This document shows positions 1-9,858 of a stretch of DNA of 64,000 bases, piece after piece. The notes below the pieces were generated by a model, which was not told where the DNA came from, made no database searches, and was given only the letters and a program-made list of their open reading frames with translations. The stretch covers positions 620,001 through 684,000 of the forward strand of contig NZ_JAUSTW010000002.1 in NCBI RefSeq assembly GCF_030813055.1. The letters are read 5' to 3'. Position 1 is the first letter of the stretch; every line of letters begins with the position of its first letter. Source of the DNA: Neobacillus ginsengisoli. GTDB taxonomy: Bacteria > Bacillota > Bacilli > Bacillales_B > DSM-18226. The position numbers were made by a program, and so were the translations under genes.

Positions 1-2371
1 GAAGTATATTGAACAACAGCTCGAAGCTCAGGGGAGAAAAAGCTCCCGCCTTGATGCCGAAAATGAAAAATTCATTCAAGACCGACAAATTGCACAAACA
101 AAAAAGTTTGAAATCCAACAAGCTTTGGAAGAGATTCAAAAGAAACTGGCCGATCAAGTGGTAGCATTTCGCGAACAACAGCGTAACTTTGAATCATTGA
201 AAACCAATTATGAAAAACAAGAAAAGACTTTATACCAAGCTTATCAAATTCTTCAACAGGCGAAGTCAAGAAAAGAAATGCTTGAAGAGCTGGAAGAGGA
301 TTATTCCGGTTTCTTTCAGGGAGTAAAAGAAGTTCTTAAGGCCCGCGGGAAAAATCTAAATGGGATTGAGGGGGCTGTTGCGGAACTCGTGGCCGTTCCG
401 AAAGAGTACGAGACAGCTCTTGAAACAGCCTTTGGAGGAGCTCTGCAGCATATTGTCGTTGATACAGAGCAGAATGCTCGAGTGGCAATTCAATATTTAA
501 AGCAGAATTCATATGGCCGGGCCACTTTTTTACCCTTAAGTGTGATTAAAGGCAGACCGTTATCTTCAGCACAATTATCATCCATCCAGAACCATCCGTC
601 ATTAATAGGTCCTGCGGTTAGCCTTGTTAAGTTTGAGCAAAAGTATGCAGAGGTCATGAATAACCTATTGGGCAATGTAGTAATAACGAAGGACCTTAAG
701 GGTGCAAATGAATTGGCGAAGATTCTCCAATATCGCGTACGTTTGGTTACGATCGATGGTGACATCGTTAACCCCGGCGGATCAATGACAGGTGGAGCCG
801 TTAAGCAAAAAACTTCTTCACTCTTAACACGAAAAGGTGAGCTTGAAGATTTAAAAGAAAAACTGGTTTTCATGAATGACAAAACAGTTAGTTTAGAAGC
901 AACCGTTAAAACATTAAAAGAAGATATTCAAAAGGATCAATTCCAGCTGGAAGACATGCGAAAAGACGGAGAAGAATTAAGATTAGCGGAACAGTCATTA
1001 AAAGGAGATCTTCTTCATGCAGAGCTCGAAGAAAAGAATATTAATGACCGTTTAGCAATTTATGATCTGGAGAAGGGACAATTTACCGAAGATCAAGAGA
1101 CATTATTGAAAAGAAAACAAGAATTGTCCAAGGCAATGGAAACCTATATCGCGGATATTGCTGCTTTGGATGATCAAATTGTGAAGCTAACACAACAAAA
1201 GACAAGTGATTTGACATCGAAAGAAACACTTACAAATGAAATAAGTGATTTAAAGGTAGAGTTTGCATCAAAAAATGAACAGTTTTTAAATTCGAAAGAA
1301 CGGTTAGCCTTGATAAAAGATGACTTGGTAGAAAGTGAACATAGGCTTACGATTTACACGGAAGATCTGCAATTGTTATCATCTGAAATGACGAATAGTT
1401 CATCGGGCGAAGAACAATTAGATGCGGCTGCCAAGCGAAAGCAGCAGGATAAAGAAGAAACAATTAAACTTATTTCTTCAAGAAGACAGGAACGCCTGGA
1501 GCTTCAAACGGTCCTTGAAGATTCAGAAATAGAAGCAAAAGAATTAAAGCGGCTTCATAAGGGTATGGTCGAGGTTCTAAAGGATGAAGATGTGAAGATT
1601 AACCGCCTGGATGTGGAGCTTGAAAATCGCCTTGCCCATCTTCGGGAAGAGTATTTATTATCGTTTGAAGGTGCAAAAGAGCAATTTCCATTAACGATTC
1701 CGGTAGATGAAGCTCGTAAAAAGGTAAAACTAATAAAATTAGCAATTGATGAGCTCGGAAATGTTAATCTTGGAGCAATTGAAGAGTATGATCGTGTTTT
1801 CGAGCGCTATGAGTTTTTAAATGAACAACGAACTGATCTTCAGGAAGCTAAAGATACCCTTTTTCAAGTTATTGAAGAGATGGATGAAGAAATGAAGAAA
1901 CGTTTTCAACAAACGTTTGAAGGAATTCGCGAACACTTTGCACCGGTTTTTCGCGCTCTTTTTGGCGGCGGCAGAGCAGACCTTAGGCTTACGGAACCAG
2001 TGGATTTATTGAATACCGGTGTTGAAATTGTTGCGCAGCCCCCCGGAAAAAAGCTTCAAAATTTAGGGCTTTTATCAGGAGGGGAGCGGGCACTGACGGC
2101 AATTGCCCTGCTTTTTTCAATTTTAAAAGTACGTCCTGTCCCCTTCTGTATCCTTGATGAGGTGGAAGCGGCACTTGATGAAGCAAATGTCCATCGGTTC
2201 AGCCAATATTTAAAACGATATAGCACTGAAACTCAGTTTATCGTCATTACCCATCGAAAAGGAACGATGGAGGAGGCAGATGTGCTTTACGGAGTAACCA
2301 TGCAGGAATCCGGTGTCTCTAAACTGGTATCTGTTCGATTAGAAGATACAAAGGAGCTTGTTGAATCTTAA
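1..2371 (+). CDS. smc: Chromosome segregation ATPase SMC (3' part only)
   Basis: The frame is open from base 2, so the gene starts outside the window; about 789 of the usual ~1,190 residues are visible. SMC dimers with ScpA/ScpB load at the origin and align chromosome arms. Seen in order: the end of the N-terminal coiled coil, a hinge (roughly bases 320-840, with GDIVNPGGSMTGG near its end), a long Glu/Lys-rich returning coiled coil, and the C-terminal ATPase half. The latter carries the ABC signature LSGGERALTA (from about base 2072), Walker B FCILDEVEAALDEAN and the switch ITHRKGTMEEAD. It ends 16 bases before ftsY, as in B. subtilis, so the two are probably cotranscribed. Confidence 0.98.
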   Translation, partial: KYIEQQLEAQGRKSSRLDAENEKFIQDRQIAQTKKFEIQQALEEIQKKLADQVVAFREQQRNFESLKTNYEKQEKTLYQAYQILQQAKSRKEMLEELEEDYSGFFQGVKEVLKARGKNLNGIEGAVAELVAVPKEYETALETAFGGALQHIVVDTEQNARVAIQYLKQNSYGRATFLPLSVIKGRPLSSAQLSSIQNHPSLIGPAVSLVKFEQKYAEVMNNLLGNVVITKDLKGANELAKILQYRVRLVTIDGDIVNPGGSMTGGAVKQKTSSLLTRKGELEDLKEKLVFMNDKTVSLEATVKTLKEDIQKDQFQLEDMRKDGEELRLAEQSLKGDLLHAELEEKNINDRLAIYDLEKGQFTEDQETLLKRKQELSKAMETYIADIAALDDQIVKLTQQKTSDLTSKETLTNEISDLKVEFASKNEQFLNSKERLALIKDDLVESEHRLTIYTEDLQLLSSEMTNSSSGEEQLDAAAKRKQQDKEETIKLISSRRQERLELQTVLEDSEIEAKELKRLHKGMVEVLKDEDVKINRLDVELENRLAHLREEYLLSFEGAKEQFPLTIPVDEARKKVKLIKLAIDELGNVNLGAIEEYDRVFERYEFLNEQRTDLQEAKDTLFQVIEEMDEEMKKRFQQTFEGIREHFAPVFRALFGGGRADLRLTEPVDLLNTGVEIVAQPPGKKLQNLGLLSGGERALTAIALLFSILKVRPVPFCILDEVEAALDEANVHRFSQYLKRYSTETQFIVITHRKGTMEEADVLYGVTMQESGVSKLVSVRLEDTKELVES

Positions 2372-2387
2372 AGAAGGAAGTGAAAAA

Positions 2388-3374
2388 ATGAGCTTTTTTA
2401 AAAAATTAAAAGAAAAGATCACAAAACAAACGGATACGGTCACGGAAAAATTTAAGGAAGGTTTAACCAAAACAAGGAATAACTTTTCCGGGAAGGTAAA
2501 CGATCTTGTTGCCAGGTACCGTAAAGTCGATGAAGATTTTTTTGAAGAATTGGAAGAAATTTTAATCCAAGCAGATGTCGGCTTTGATACTGTGATGAAG
2601 TTGATTGATGAGTTAAAAATGGAAGTGAAGCGCCGCAATATCCAAGACCCCGTGGAAGTCCAAAGTGTCATTTCCGAGAAGCTTGTCGAAATTTACAACA
2701 CAGGCGGTGAACAATCCTCAAAATTGAATTTTCAAGCGGATGGACTGACAGTAATTTTATTTGTCGGGGTAAATGGTGTAGGCAAAACAACAACTATCGG
2801 GAAGCTCGGTCATAAATTTAAGAGTGAAGGGAAAAAAGTGCTAATGGCGGCAGGGGACACTTTCCGTGCCGGTGCGATCGAGCAGTTGGAAGTTTGGGGA
2901 GAAAGAGTGGGTGTCGATGTCATTAAGCAGGCTGAAGGGTCTGATCCCGCAGCTGTAATGTATGATGCGATTCAAGCTGCAAAATCGCGGAAAGCAGATA
3001 TATTATTATGCGATACAGCCGGTCGTCTGCAAAATAAAGTGAACCTGATGAAAGAGCTCGAAAAAGTGAAGCGGGTAATTGAAAGAGAAATTCCCGGTGC
3101 ACCGCATGAAGTGCTGCTGGTCCTTGATGCAACAACCGGTCAAAATGCGCTAATCCAGGCAAAGACTTTTAAAGAGGTAACAAATGTTAGTGGTATTGTT
3201 CTTTCTAAGTTAGATGGAACAGCAAAGGGCGGAATTGTACTTGCCATTCGCAATGAATTAAACATCCCGGTAAAATTCGTCGGTTTGGGTGAAAAAATGG
3301 ACGATCTTCAAGAATTTGATGCTGAAAAATATGTTTATGGGTTATTTGCAGACCAAGTGGAAAAATCTGAATAA
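2388..3374 (+). CDS. ftsY: Signal recognition particle receptor FtsY
   Basis: SRP-receptor GTPase, 328 residues. It docks SRP-ribosome complexes at the membrane by forming a GTPase heterodimer with Ffh. The N-terminal stretch is basic and amphipathic (MSFFKKLKEK), fitting membrane contact. A four-helix N domain follows, then the G domain with P-loop GVNGVGKTTT (about residue 127), DTAGRLQNK, and the guanine-specificity motif SKLDGTAKGG. The ATG at 2388 is chosen because GAAGGAAG lies just upstream; a start 30 bases earlier would lack a site and overlap smc. A strong hairpin follows the stop codon. Confidence 0.97.
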   Translation: MSFFKKLKEKITKQTDTVTEKFKEGLTKTRNNFSGKVNDLVARYRKVDEDFFEELEEILIQADVGFDTVMKLIDELKMEVKRRNIQDPVEVQSVISEKLVEIYNTGGEQSSKLNFQADGLTVILFVGVNGVGKTTTIGKLGHKFKSEGKKVLMAAGDTFRAGAIEQLEVWGERVGVDVIKQAEGSDPAAVMYDAIQAAKSRKADILLCDTAGRLQNKVNLMKELEKVKRVIEREIPGAPHEVLLVLDATTGQNALIQAKTFKEVTNVSGIVLSKLDGTAKGGIVLAIRNELNIPVKFVGLGEKMDDLQEFDAEKYVYGLFADQVEKSE

Positions 3375-3383
3375 AGAATGATT

Positions 3384-3420
3384 GAAAAGCAGTATTCTTT
3401 ATAAATACTGCTTTTCATTT
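3384..3420 (+). terminator. Intrinsic terminator after ftsY
   Basis: A perfect 13-bp stem (3384-3396 with 3404-3416) with a 7-base loop starts ten bases after the ftsY stop. The downstream tract is short (CATTTT). It separates smc-ftsY from the ylxM promoter. Confidence 0.8.
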
Positions 3421-3502
3421 TACGAAGAATTGGGAATCTATAAAAATATCTTCTCCGTAAATCTTTAAAGTTTTTAAACTCTTAACATGTAAAGACATAT
3501 TC

Positions 3503-3531
3503 TTGACAGACCGAGTCTGACTGTGTAAACT
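3503..3531 (+). promoter_or_regulatory. Sigma-A promoter for ylxM-ffh
   Basis: Consensus TTGACA (3503-3508), a 17-base spacer and TAAACT (3526-3531). It lies 43 bases before the ylxM start, after the ftsY terminator. The inverted repeat CAGAC-CGA-GTCTG (3507-3519) overlaps the end of the -35 and the spacer and could be an operator. Confidence 0.7.
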
Positions 3532-3573
3532 ACATTTGTAAAGGCTTTTCACTTAACACAAGGAGGGATTAGC

Positions 3574-3906
3574 ATGCTTGAAAAGACGACACGAATGAAT
3601 TATCTTTATGATTTTTACTATTCGTTGTTAACGCCAAAGCAGCAAAGCTATATGTCTCTCTATTATTTAGATGATTACTCTCTTGGAGAAATTGCTGAAG
3701 AATACGATGTTAGCCGCCAAGCCGTATATGATAATATAAAGCGTACGGAAGCAATGCTGGAGGAATATGAGGAGAAACTGTTATTATTCCGGAAATTTCA
3801 AGAGCGCAGCAAGCTTTTAAAGCATTTCAAAGAAATGCTTAATGAGGAACATCCTTCAAAGCAGGCAATGCTAATTGCAATTGCCGAGCTTGAGAAACTT
3901 GATTAG
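3574..3906 (+). CDS. ylxM: SRP-associated HTH protein YlxM
   Basis: 110-residue protein of the YlxM/p13 family, encoded next to ffh in most Firmicutes. The fold resembles sigma region 4: a helix-turn-helix is visible at [22 protein letters not shown], followed by an acidic helical tail. Work on streptococcal YlxM indicates that it binds SRP components and modulates Ffh; DNA binding has not been clearly shown for the family. AAGGAGGG (3561-3568) precedes the ATG. It ends 12 bases before ffh and shares its promoter. Function beyond SRP association is inference from context. Confidence 0.93.
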   Translation: MLEKTTRMNYLYDFYYSLLTPKQQSYMSLYYLDDYSLGEIAEEYDVSRQAVYDNIKRTEAMLEEYEEKLLLFRKFQERSKLLKHFKEMLNEEHPSKQAMLIAIAELEKLD

Positions 3907-3918
3907 GAGGCGGCATGA

Positions 3919-5271
3919 ATGGCATTTGAAGGATTAGCCGACCGACTGCAGAATACAATCCAAAAAATCCGTGGAAAAGGGAAAGTATCGGAAGCGGATG
4001 TAAAAGAAATGATGCGTGAAGTCCGACTTGCACTACTCGAAGCAGACGTAAATTTCAAAGTTGTAAAAGATTTTGTTAAAAAAGTTAGTGACCGCTCTGT
4101 AGGCCAGGAAGTGCTGAAAAGCTTAAGCCCCGGTCAGCAAATCATTAAAATTGTTAATGAAGAACTGACTGAATTAATGGGGGGCGAGCAAAGTAAAATT
4201 GCTGCCTCTAACAGGCCGCCTACAGTCATTATGATGGTTGGATTACAGGGAGCCGGTAAAACGACAACGACCGGTAAACTTGCCAACCTGCTTCGAAAAA
4301 AGTATAACCGCAAACCGTTACTTGTTGCTGCAGATATTTACCGCCCAGCGGCCATCAAGCAGCTTCAAACACTTGGGAAACAACTTGATATGCCGGTTTT
4401 CGCGCTGGGAGATCAAGTGAGCCCGGTGGAAATTGCGAAGCAAGCGATTGCCAAAGCGAAAGAAGAGCACCATGATTATGTGCTGATTGATACGGCGGGA
4501 CGACTTCATGTTGATGAAGCTTTAATGGACGAGCTAAAGGACATTAAAGAATTAACAAAACCCGATGAAATTTTTCTTGTTGTCGATGCCATGACAGGTC
4601 AAGATGCTGTGAATGTAGCGCAAAGCTTTAATGAACAACTTGGATTAACTGGAGTTGTGTTAACTAAGCTTGACGGTGACACTCGTGGCGGAGCTGCTCT
4701 ATCGATTCGTGCTGTCACTCAAACCCCTATTAAATTCGTTGGTCTTGGCGAGAAAATGGATGCTCTTGAGCCGTTTCATCCTGAGAGGATGGCTTCCAGA
4801 ATCCTTGGCATGGGTGATGTGCTGACACTTATTGAAAAAGCACAGGCTAATGTTGATGAACAAAAGGCGAAAGAGCTGGAGCAGAAAATGCGGACAGCCA
4901 CATTTACGCTTGACGACTTTTTAGATCAGCTTGGGCAAGTTCGCAAAATGGGTCCACTTGATGAATTATTAAAAATGATGCCCGGTGCAAACAAAATCAA
5001 AGGTTTGAATAATTTGCAAATCGATGAAAAGCAAATAGCTCATGTTGAGGCGATCATCAGGTCGATGACCAAAGAAGAAAAAAGTCATCCCGAAATCATG
5101 AATTCAAACCGCAAACGACGGATCGCCAAAGGAAGCGGACGTACTGTCCCTGAAGTAAACCGCTTGTTGAAGCAGTTTGAAGATATGAAAAAGATGATGA
5201 AGCAAATGTCAGGAATGCAGCAAAAAGGAAAGAAAAAAGGCGGATTTAAATTTCCGTTTAAACCATTCTAA
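3919..5271 (+). CDS. ffh: Signal recognition particle protein Ffh (SRP54)
   Basis: SRP54 GTPase, 450 residues, which binds signal sequences on the ribosome and, with 4.5S-type scRNA, hands them to FtsY. The N domain is followed by the G domain (GLQGAGKTTTTGK near residue 106, DTAGRLH, TKLDGDTRGG). The methionine-rich M domain runs from about residue 300 to the basic C-terminus (MMKQMSGMQQKGKKKGG). TAGGAGG overlaps the ylxM stop. ATG 3919 is preferred over the ATG at 3915, which is in another frame. Confidence 0.98.
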   Translation: MAFEGLADRLQNTIQKIRGKGKVSEADVKEMMREVRLALLEADVNFKVVKDFVKKVSDRSVGQEVLKSLSPGQQIIKIVNEELTELMGGEQSKIAASNRPPTVIMMVGLQGAGKTTTTGKLANLLRKKYNRKPLLVAADIYRPAAIKQLQTLGKQLDMPVFALGDQVSPVEIAKQAIAKAKEEHHDYVLIDTAGRLHVDEALMDELKDIKELTKPDEIFLVVDAMTGQDAVNVAQSFNEQLGLTGVVLTKLDGDTRGGAALSIRAVTQTPIKFVGLGEKMDALEPFHPERMASRILGMGDVLTLIEKAQANVDEQKAKELEQKMRTATFTLDDFLDQLGQVRKMGPLDELLKMMPGANKIKGLNNLQIDEKQIAHVEAIIRSMTKEEKSHPEIMNSNRKRRIAKGSGRTVPEVNRLLKQFEDMKKMMKQMSGMQQKGKKKGGFKFPFKPF

Positions 5272-5291
5272 TTCCTGTAAAGAAAAAAGAC

Positions 5292-5321
5292 TTTACAAAC
5301 ATATTAACATTCTGGTAATAT
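5292..5321 (+). promoter_or_regulatory. Possible sigma-A promoter for rpsP
   Basis: TTTACA (5292-5297), 18 bases, extended TGG and TAATAT (5316-5321); a TATAAT overlaps at 5319-5324. It lies in the 89-base gap between ffh and rpsP and would give ribosomal genes output separate from ffh. No terminator is seen after ffh, so readthrough is also likely. Confidence 0.45.
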
Positions 5322-5360
5322 AATTTATTGTGTTAGACTATTCGGAGGTGCTTATTTAAA

Positions 5361-5633
5361 ATGGCAGTAAAAATTCGTTTAAAACGTATGGGAGCTAAAA
5401 AAACTCCTTTCTATCGTATTGTAGTAGCAGATTCTCGTTCACCACGTGATGGACGTTATATTGAGATTGTTGGAACATACAATCCAGTTACACAACCAGC
5501 TAAAGTTGAAATCAACGAAGAATTAGTTCTTAAATGGTTACAAGACGGTGCTAAACCATCTGATACAGTTCGTAACCTGTTCTCAAACCAAGGCATCATG
5601 GAAAAATTCCATAATGCTAAATTAAGCAAGTAA
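5361..5633 (+). CDS. rpsP: 30S ribosomal protein S16
   Basis: 90 residues, usual length for bacterial S16, a primary-type 16S-binding protein needed for 30S assembly. The N-terminus [20 protein letters not shown] and the internal [12 protein letters not shown] are family hallmarks. GGAGGTG at 5344-5350 gives a strong ribosome binding site. It is followed 12 bases later by khpA, the usual order in Bacilli. Confidence 0.98.
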   Translation: MAVKIRLKRMGAKKTPFYRIVVADSRSPRDGRYIEIVGTYNPVTQPAKVEINEELVLKWLQDGAKPSDTVRNLFSNQGIMEKFHNAKLSK

Positions 5634-5645
5634 TCGAAGTCGACG

Positions 5646-5876
5646 ATGAAACAATTAATCGAAACGATTGTTAAGCCCCTTGTTGATTTTCCGGAAGACG
5701 TTCATGTGGATGTCGTCGAAGATGACAACCGGGTAACCTATCAGCTTTCTGTCAACAAGACGGATATGGGAAAAGTGATTGGTAAGCAGGGGCGCGTTGC
5801 AAAGGCCATTAGAACTGTTGTTTATGCAGCAGGATCATCACAACAAAAGAAAATTTTTCTAGAAATTGGTGAATAG
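5646..5876 (+). CDS. khpA: KH-domain RNA-binding protein KhpA (YlqC)
   Basis: 76-residue single KH-domain protein. The RNA-binding GxxG loop is visible in KVIGKQGRVAKAIR. In streptococci KhpA pairs with KhpB/Jag and affects cell elongation and division; in Bacillus its role is less clear. The start (ATG 5646) has only a weak GAAG-type site 12 bases after the rpsP stop, suggesting translational coupling. A terminator follows directly. Confidence 0.93.
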   Translation: MKQLIETIVKPLVDFPEDVHVDVVEDDNRVTYQLSVNKTDMGKVIGKQGRVAKAIRTVVYAAGSSQQKKIFLEIGE

Positions 5877-5893
5877 CTTTTTGCATCTAGATG

Positions 5894-5921
5894 AAGGGAG
5901 GGGTAAAAACCCTCCCTTTTT
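5894..5921 (+). terminator. Intrinsic terminator after khpA
   Basis: A 9-bp G/C-rich stem (5894-5902 with 5910-5918) with a seven-base loop is followed by a T run. It closes the ylxM-ffh-rpsP-khpA unit, possibly incompletely, because no clear promoter is seen before ylqD. Confidence 0.85.
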
Positions 5922-5970
5922 GCTCATTCAAAAAAGATAAAATCTTAGAATGGATGAAGGTGGCAGAGGA

Positions 5971-6357
5971 ATGCAACTAATTCAAACTGTTGTGGTAAAG
6001 CAGATTTTAACGGAAACCAGCAAACAAAAACTACTTGAAAAATATTTTGCCCGGAAGCTGCAAATGCAAAAAGAATACGAACAACTACAATTTGAATTAA
6101 AGAAACTTGAAAAAACGAAAAAGTTTCAACCAAGTGCACTAAAGAAACACTTTGAAAAAGAAATTCAAAAGCGATATGAAAAAGAAAAGCTCCTTGAGTT
6201 TCAAATTGAACAACTACATATGCTACCATTAGGCAGTGAATTAAAGGAAAAAGATGTACAAGCCCTTATTGAAATAAAGGTTGGAGACATATGGGATGAA
6301 CGTATGGGACAACCGACAATTATTATAAGGGATGGCGTCATTGAAGAAATACGATAG
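5971..6357 (+). CDS. ylqD: YlqD family protein, function unknown
   Basis: 128 residues, matching B. subtilis YlqD in length and N-terminus ([15 protein letters not shown]). Charged heptad-like sequence over about residues 20-90 predicts a coiled coil; the C-terminal part ([24 protein letters not shown]) looks like a small beta domain. No catalytic motif is recognisable. ATG 5971 is chosen over ATG 5950 because GAAGGTGG (5956-5963) is well spaced from it. It always sits between khpA and rimM in Bacilli, suggesting a link to ribosome biogenesis, which is inference only. Confidence 0.88.
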   Translation: MQLIQTVVVKQILTETSKQKLLEKYFARKLQMQKEYEQLQFELKKLEKTKKFQPSALKKHFEKEIQKRYEKEKLLEFQIEQLHMLPLGSELKEKDVQALIEIKVGDIWDERMGQPTIIIRDGVIEEIR

Positions 6358-6371
6358 AGGTGAAAAACGAG

Positions 6372-6887
6372 ATGGAAAAATGGTTTAATGTCGGGAAGAT
6401 CGTCAATACCCACGGGATAAGAGGTGAAGTTCGGGTTATCTCTCGGACCGATTTCCCTGAGGAGCGTTATAAGGTCGGGAATGTTTTGAATTTATTTTTA
6501 CCGAAATCGAATACACCGATTGAATTAACAATCAAAAACCATCGTAGTCATAAGAATTTTGAGTTGCTTACTTTTGAAGGGTTAGAAAACATCAATGATG
6601 TTGAAAAGTTTCGCGATGGTATTCTGAAGGTTCCGGAATCACAACTCGGTGATTTGGAAGAAGACGAATTCTATTTTCACGAAATTATCGGCTGTCATGT
6701 TGTAACAGTAAATGGAGAAGAGATCGGTAAAATTACTGAAATTCTTACTCCGGGTGCTAATGATGTTTGGGTGGTAAAAGGCAAGGGTGGTAAAGAATTG
6801 TTGATCCCTTATATCCATGACGTGGTTAAAAAAGTAGATGTAAAAGAAAAAGTCATTGTTATCGACCCAATGGAAGGGTTATTTTAA
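6372..6887 (+). CDS. rimM: 16S rRNA processing / 30S maturation factor RimM
   Basis: 171 residues. RimM binds S19 and helps 30S head maturation. The N-terminal domain ([21 protein letters not shown]) and the C-terminal PRC barrel ([27 protein letters not shown]) are both present. AGAGGTG (6356-6361) is spaced 10 bases from ATG 6372, which matches the family N-terminus; a GTG at 6360 inside the binding site is less likely. The stop overlaps the start of trmD by one base (TAATG). Confidence 0.96.
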   Translation: MEKWFNVGKIVNTHGIRGEVRVISRTDFPEERYKVGNVLNLFLPKSNTPIELTIKNHRSHKNFELLTFEGLENINDVEKFRDGILKVPESQLGDLEEDEFYFHEIIGCHVVTVNGEEIGKITEILTPGANDVWVVKGKGGKELLIPYIHDVVKKVDVKEKVIVIDPMEGLF

Positions 6888-7630
6888 TGATGAAGATTGA
6901 TGTTCTTACGCTTTTCCCGGAAATGTTTACCGGTGTTTTCGGGCAATCCATATTGCAAAAGGCAGCTGAAAAATCAGCTGTCCAATATAATGTTGTCAAT
7001 TTTCGCGACTATGCTGATAACAAACATAATTCCGTCGATGATTACCCATATGGGGGCGGTGCAGGAATGGTGCTAAAGCCACAGCCGATTTTCGATGCTG
7101 TTGCTACGCTAAAGGAAAATACGGACAGCAAAAATACAAAGGTAATTCTTCTTTGTCCGCAAGGAGAACGTTATGACCAGAGGAAAGCCGAAGAATTGGC
7201 CAGGGAAGATCATTTAATCTTTATTTGCGGGCATTATGAAGGCTATGATGAGAGAATTCGTGAACATGTGGTCACAGATGAAATCTCTATCGGTGACTAT
7301 GTTTTAACGGGAGGAGAGCTCGGGGCAATGGTCGTAATCGATAGTGTGGTTCGGCTCTTGCCTGAAGTGTTGGGCAATCAGGAGTCACATATGAAGGACT
7401 CATTTAGCACAGGTTTGCTTGAACACCCGCACTACACAAGACCTGCCGATTTTCGCGGAATGAAGGTCCCGGACATCCTATTATCAGGTAATCATAAATT
7501 AATCGAAGAGTGGCGTAACAAAGAGGCACTGCGTCGCACGCTTCTTCGCCGTCCGGATTTATTAGATAATATGGAATTGACTGCAGAGCAGGAAAAATGG
7601 TTACAAGAAGTGAAAAAAGAATACAAGTAA
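6887..7630 (+). CDS. trmD: tRNA (guanine-N1-)-methyltransferase TrmD
   Basis: 247 residues. Methylates G37 of tRNAs with S-adenosylmethionine, preventing +1 frameshifts. The SPOUT trefoil-knot region is visible: [42 protein letters not shown]. Two adjacent ATGs (6887 and 6890) are possible; B. subtilis starts at the second (MKID). Translation is probably coupled to rimM through the one-base overlap, with GGAAGGG at 6872 serving as binding site. Confidence 0.97.
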   Translation: MMKIDVLTLFPEMFTGVFGQSILQKAAEKSAVQYNVVNFRDYADNKHNSVDDYPYGGGAGMVLKPQPIFDAVATLKENTDSKNTKVILLCPQGERYDQRKAEELAREDHLIFICGHYEGYDERIREHVVTDEISIGDYVLTGGELGAMVVIDSVVRLLPEVLGNQESHMKDSFSTGLLEHPHYTRPADFRGMKVPDILLSGNHKLIEEWRNKEALRRTLLRRPDLLDNMELTAEQEKWLQEVKKEYK

Positions 7631-7633
7631 TGA

Positions 7634-7662
7634 TTGCACAGGTCTTTCATTTATGTTAAGAT
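7634..7662 (+). promoter_or_regulatory. Sigma-A promoter for rplS
   Basis: TTGCAC (7634-7639), 17-base spacer, TAAGAT (7657-7662), with TGT forming an extended -10. It begins four bases after the trmD stop and gives rplS its own transcript with a leader of about 105 bases. Confidence 0.7.
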
Positions 7663-7669
7663 ACTTCTT

Positions 7670-8120
<451 letters not shown>

Positions 8121-8131
8121 TATGAAAAGTA

Positions 8132-8161
8132 AGGAGCTTGCTTGTGAGCAGGCTCTTTTTT
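8132..8161 (+). terminator. Intrinsic terminator after rplS
   Basis: A 9-bp stem (8134-8142 with 8147-8155, one G-U pair), loop TGTG, then a T6 run. Confidence 0.9.
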
Positions 8162-8344
8162 CATACATATCTTTTCCTCCTTATGTAAAAATAATGTTAG
8201 TGGGCTAAACCAAATTGTTTCTGATTTTTAAACAAACGATTAAAGTTTGATTAAAAACTTTATCCCATCGTGTTAAATGTACTGAAGTTATGTAAAATAG
8301 GCTTTATAAAACATTTTTTTGCAGAGATTGGTGGGGACTATAGA

Positions 8345-8902
8345 ATGACTAAAAAGAAAAATGAACTATGGGAATGGACGAAGGCCCTTTTAATTGCTGT
8401 TTTGCTTGCAGGGGTTATTCGCTACGTTCTTTTTGCTCCAATTGTGGTAGATGGGTTGTCGATGATGCCGACCTTACACGATCAGGATAGAATGATTGTT
8501 AATAAACTGGCCTATAAAGTAGGACAGCCAAAGCGCTTTGATATCATTGTCTTTCATGCACCGGAAAATAAAGATTACATAAAAAGGGTAATTGGTCTTC
8601 CAGGTGACCGAATTGAGTATAAAAATGATACGTTATATGTAAATGGAAAAGCGTATAAAGAACCATATTTGGATGAATATAAGAAACAGGTAGAGGACGG
8701 ACCATTAACAGACCCATTTACCTTAAAGGAAAAAATTGGCCGTGAAACAGTACCGCCGGGGGAATTGTTTGTCATGGGAGATAATCGCCGCTTTAGTAAA
8801 GACAGCCGTCATATCGGGGCGATTCCGATGAGCAAGGTAATCGGTAAAGCAAGTATTGTTTATTGGCCTTTAAAAGACGTACATATCGAATCAGTGAAAT
8901 AG
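8345..8902 (+). CDS. lepB: Type I signal peptidase
   Basis: 185 residues with one N-terminal membrane anchor (about residues 12-32, [17 protein letters not shown]) and an extracytoplasmic Ser/Lys catalytic domain. The nucleophile is Ser39 in DGLSMMPTL and the general base Lys80 in [12 protein letters not shown]; the [14 protein letters not shown] box is also present. It removes signal peptides from Sec-exported proteins. The ATG at 8345 is chosen because GGTGGGG lies upstream and the longer reading frame would add a charged stretch before the anchor. In B. subtilis the paralogues (sipS and others) lie elsewhere. It probably runs into rbgA, 19 bases on. Confidence 0.95.
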   Translation: MTKKKNELWEWTKALLIAVLLAGVIRYVLFAPIVVDGLSMMPTLHDQDRMIVNKLAYKVGQPKRFDIIVFHAPENKDYIKRVIGLPGDRIEYKNDTLYVNGKAYKEPYLDEYKKQVEDGPLTDPFTLKEKIGRETVPPGELFVMGDNRRFSKDSRHIGAIPMSKVIGKASIVYWPLKDVHIESVK

Positions 8903-8921
8903 AGATTGGGAGGTGGCAGCT

Positions 8922-9800
8922 TTGACGATCCAGTGGTTTCCAGGCCATATGGCCAAGGCTCGCAGAGAGGTCACAGAAAAATTAAAGCTTGTAGATATAA
9001 TTTTTGAATTGGTCGATGCAAGAATACCATATTCTTCACGAAATCCAATGATTGATGAAATAATTCAGCATAAACCAAGATTGGTTTTATTAAATAAAGC
9101 GGATATGGCGGATAAAGAGGCAACAAGGGAATGGATCGCCTTCTTTGCGGAAAAAGGGATTAGGGCACTTGCTATTAATTCTCAAGCAGGAGAAGGAATG
9201 CGGGACATTGCCCAAGCTTCACAAGAAATTTTGAAGGAAAAGTTTGACCGTTTAAAGGCTAAAGGGGTAAAACCGAGAGCGATTCGAGCCATGATTGTCG
9301 GAATCCCAAATGCAGGCAAATCGACGCTTATTAATAGGCTCGCTAAGAAAAATATCGCAAGAACCGGCAATACTCCGGGGGTAACAAAATCACAGCAATG
9401 GATTAAAGTTGCCAAAGAGATGGAATTATTGGATACTCCAGGGATATTATGGCCTAAGTTTGAAGATCAAGAAGTTGGGATGAAACTGGCGATTACAGGT
9501 GCGATTAAAGACACGTTATTAAATCTGCAGGATCTTACCGTCTATTCATTAAGGTTTTTGGAGGATACGTACCCTGACCGCTTAAAGGACCGCTATCAAT
9601 TTGATTCTCTTCCTGAAGATGTGGTCGAATTATTTGACCATATCGGTAAGCTGCGAGGCTGCTTAATGGGCGGAGGGCTCGTGGATTATGATAAGGTGGC
9701 GGAATTGGTCATTCGAGAAATAAGATCTGAAAAATTCGGACCTCTATCATTTGAGAGGCCCGGAGATTTATCGATGCATGAAAATGAGGAATTGGAATAA
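8922..9800 (+). CDS. rbgA: Ribosome biogenesis GTPase RbgA (YlqF)
   Basis: 292 residues, circularly permuted GTPase needed for late 50S assembly (L16 incorporation). Permuted motif order is visible: G4 NKAD first, then G1 [10 protein letters not shown]2/G3 ([13 protein letters not shown]), and a C-terminal RNA-binding domain. TTG 8922 is chosen: it follows GGGAGG (8908-8913) at good spacing and gives the family N-terminus [20 protein letters not shown] at 8913 overlaps the binding site. Confidence 0.97.
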   Translation: MTIQWFPGHMAKARREVTEKLKLVDIIFELVDARIPYSSRNPMIDEIIQHKPRLVLLNKADMADKEATREWIAFFAEKGIRALAINSQAGEGMRDIAQASQEILKEKFDRLKAKGVKPRAIRAMIVGIPNAGKSTLINRLAKKNIARTGNTPGVTKSQQWIKVAKEMELLDTPGILWPKFEDQEVGMKLAITGAIKDTLLNLQDLTVYSLRFLEDTYPDRLKDRYQFDSLPEDVVELFDHIGKLRGCLMGGGLVDYDKVAELVIREIRSEKFGPLSFERPGDLSMHENEELE

Positions 9801-9802
9801 CG

Positions 9803-9829
9803 GCTCTCCATTTGGAGAGCTTTATTTAT
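9803..9829 (+). terminator. Terminator after rbgA
   Basis: A 7-bp stem (GCTCTCC/GGAGAGC) with a four-base loop, followed by TTTATTTAT. Two bases after the rbgA stop; modest strength. Confidence 0.7.
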
Positions 9830-9858
9830 CTATGTAATAAGACAAACGGGTGAGTGAG

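Noticed and set aside
490..882. Minus-strand open frame opposite smc (130 codons)
   Set aside because: It lies entirely antisense to a well-conserved coding region, has no ribosome binding site and resembles no family; a shadow of smc codon bias. Other minus-strand frames in the window have the same character.
8246..8300. Promoter for lepB
   Set aside because: TTGATT (8247) and TAAAAT (8293) occur, but no pair has acceptable spacing; a promoter is expected here but cannot be placed.
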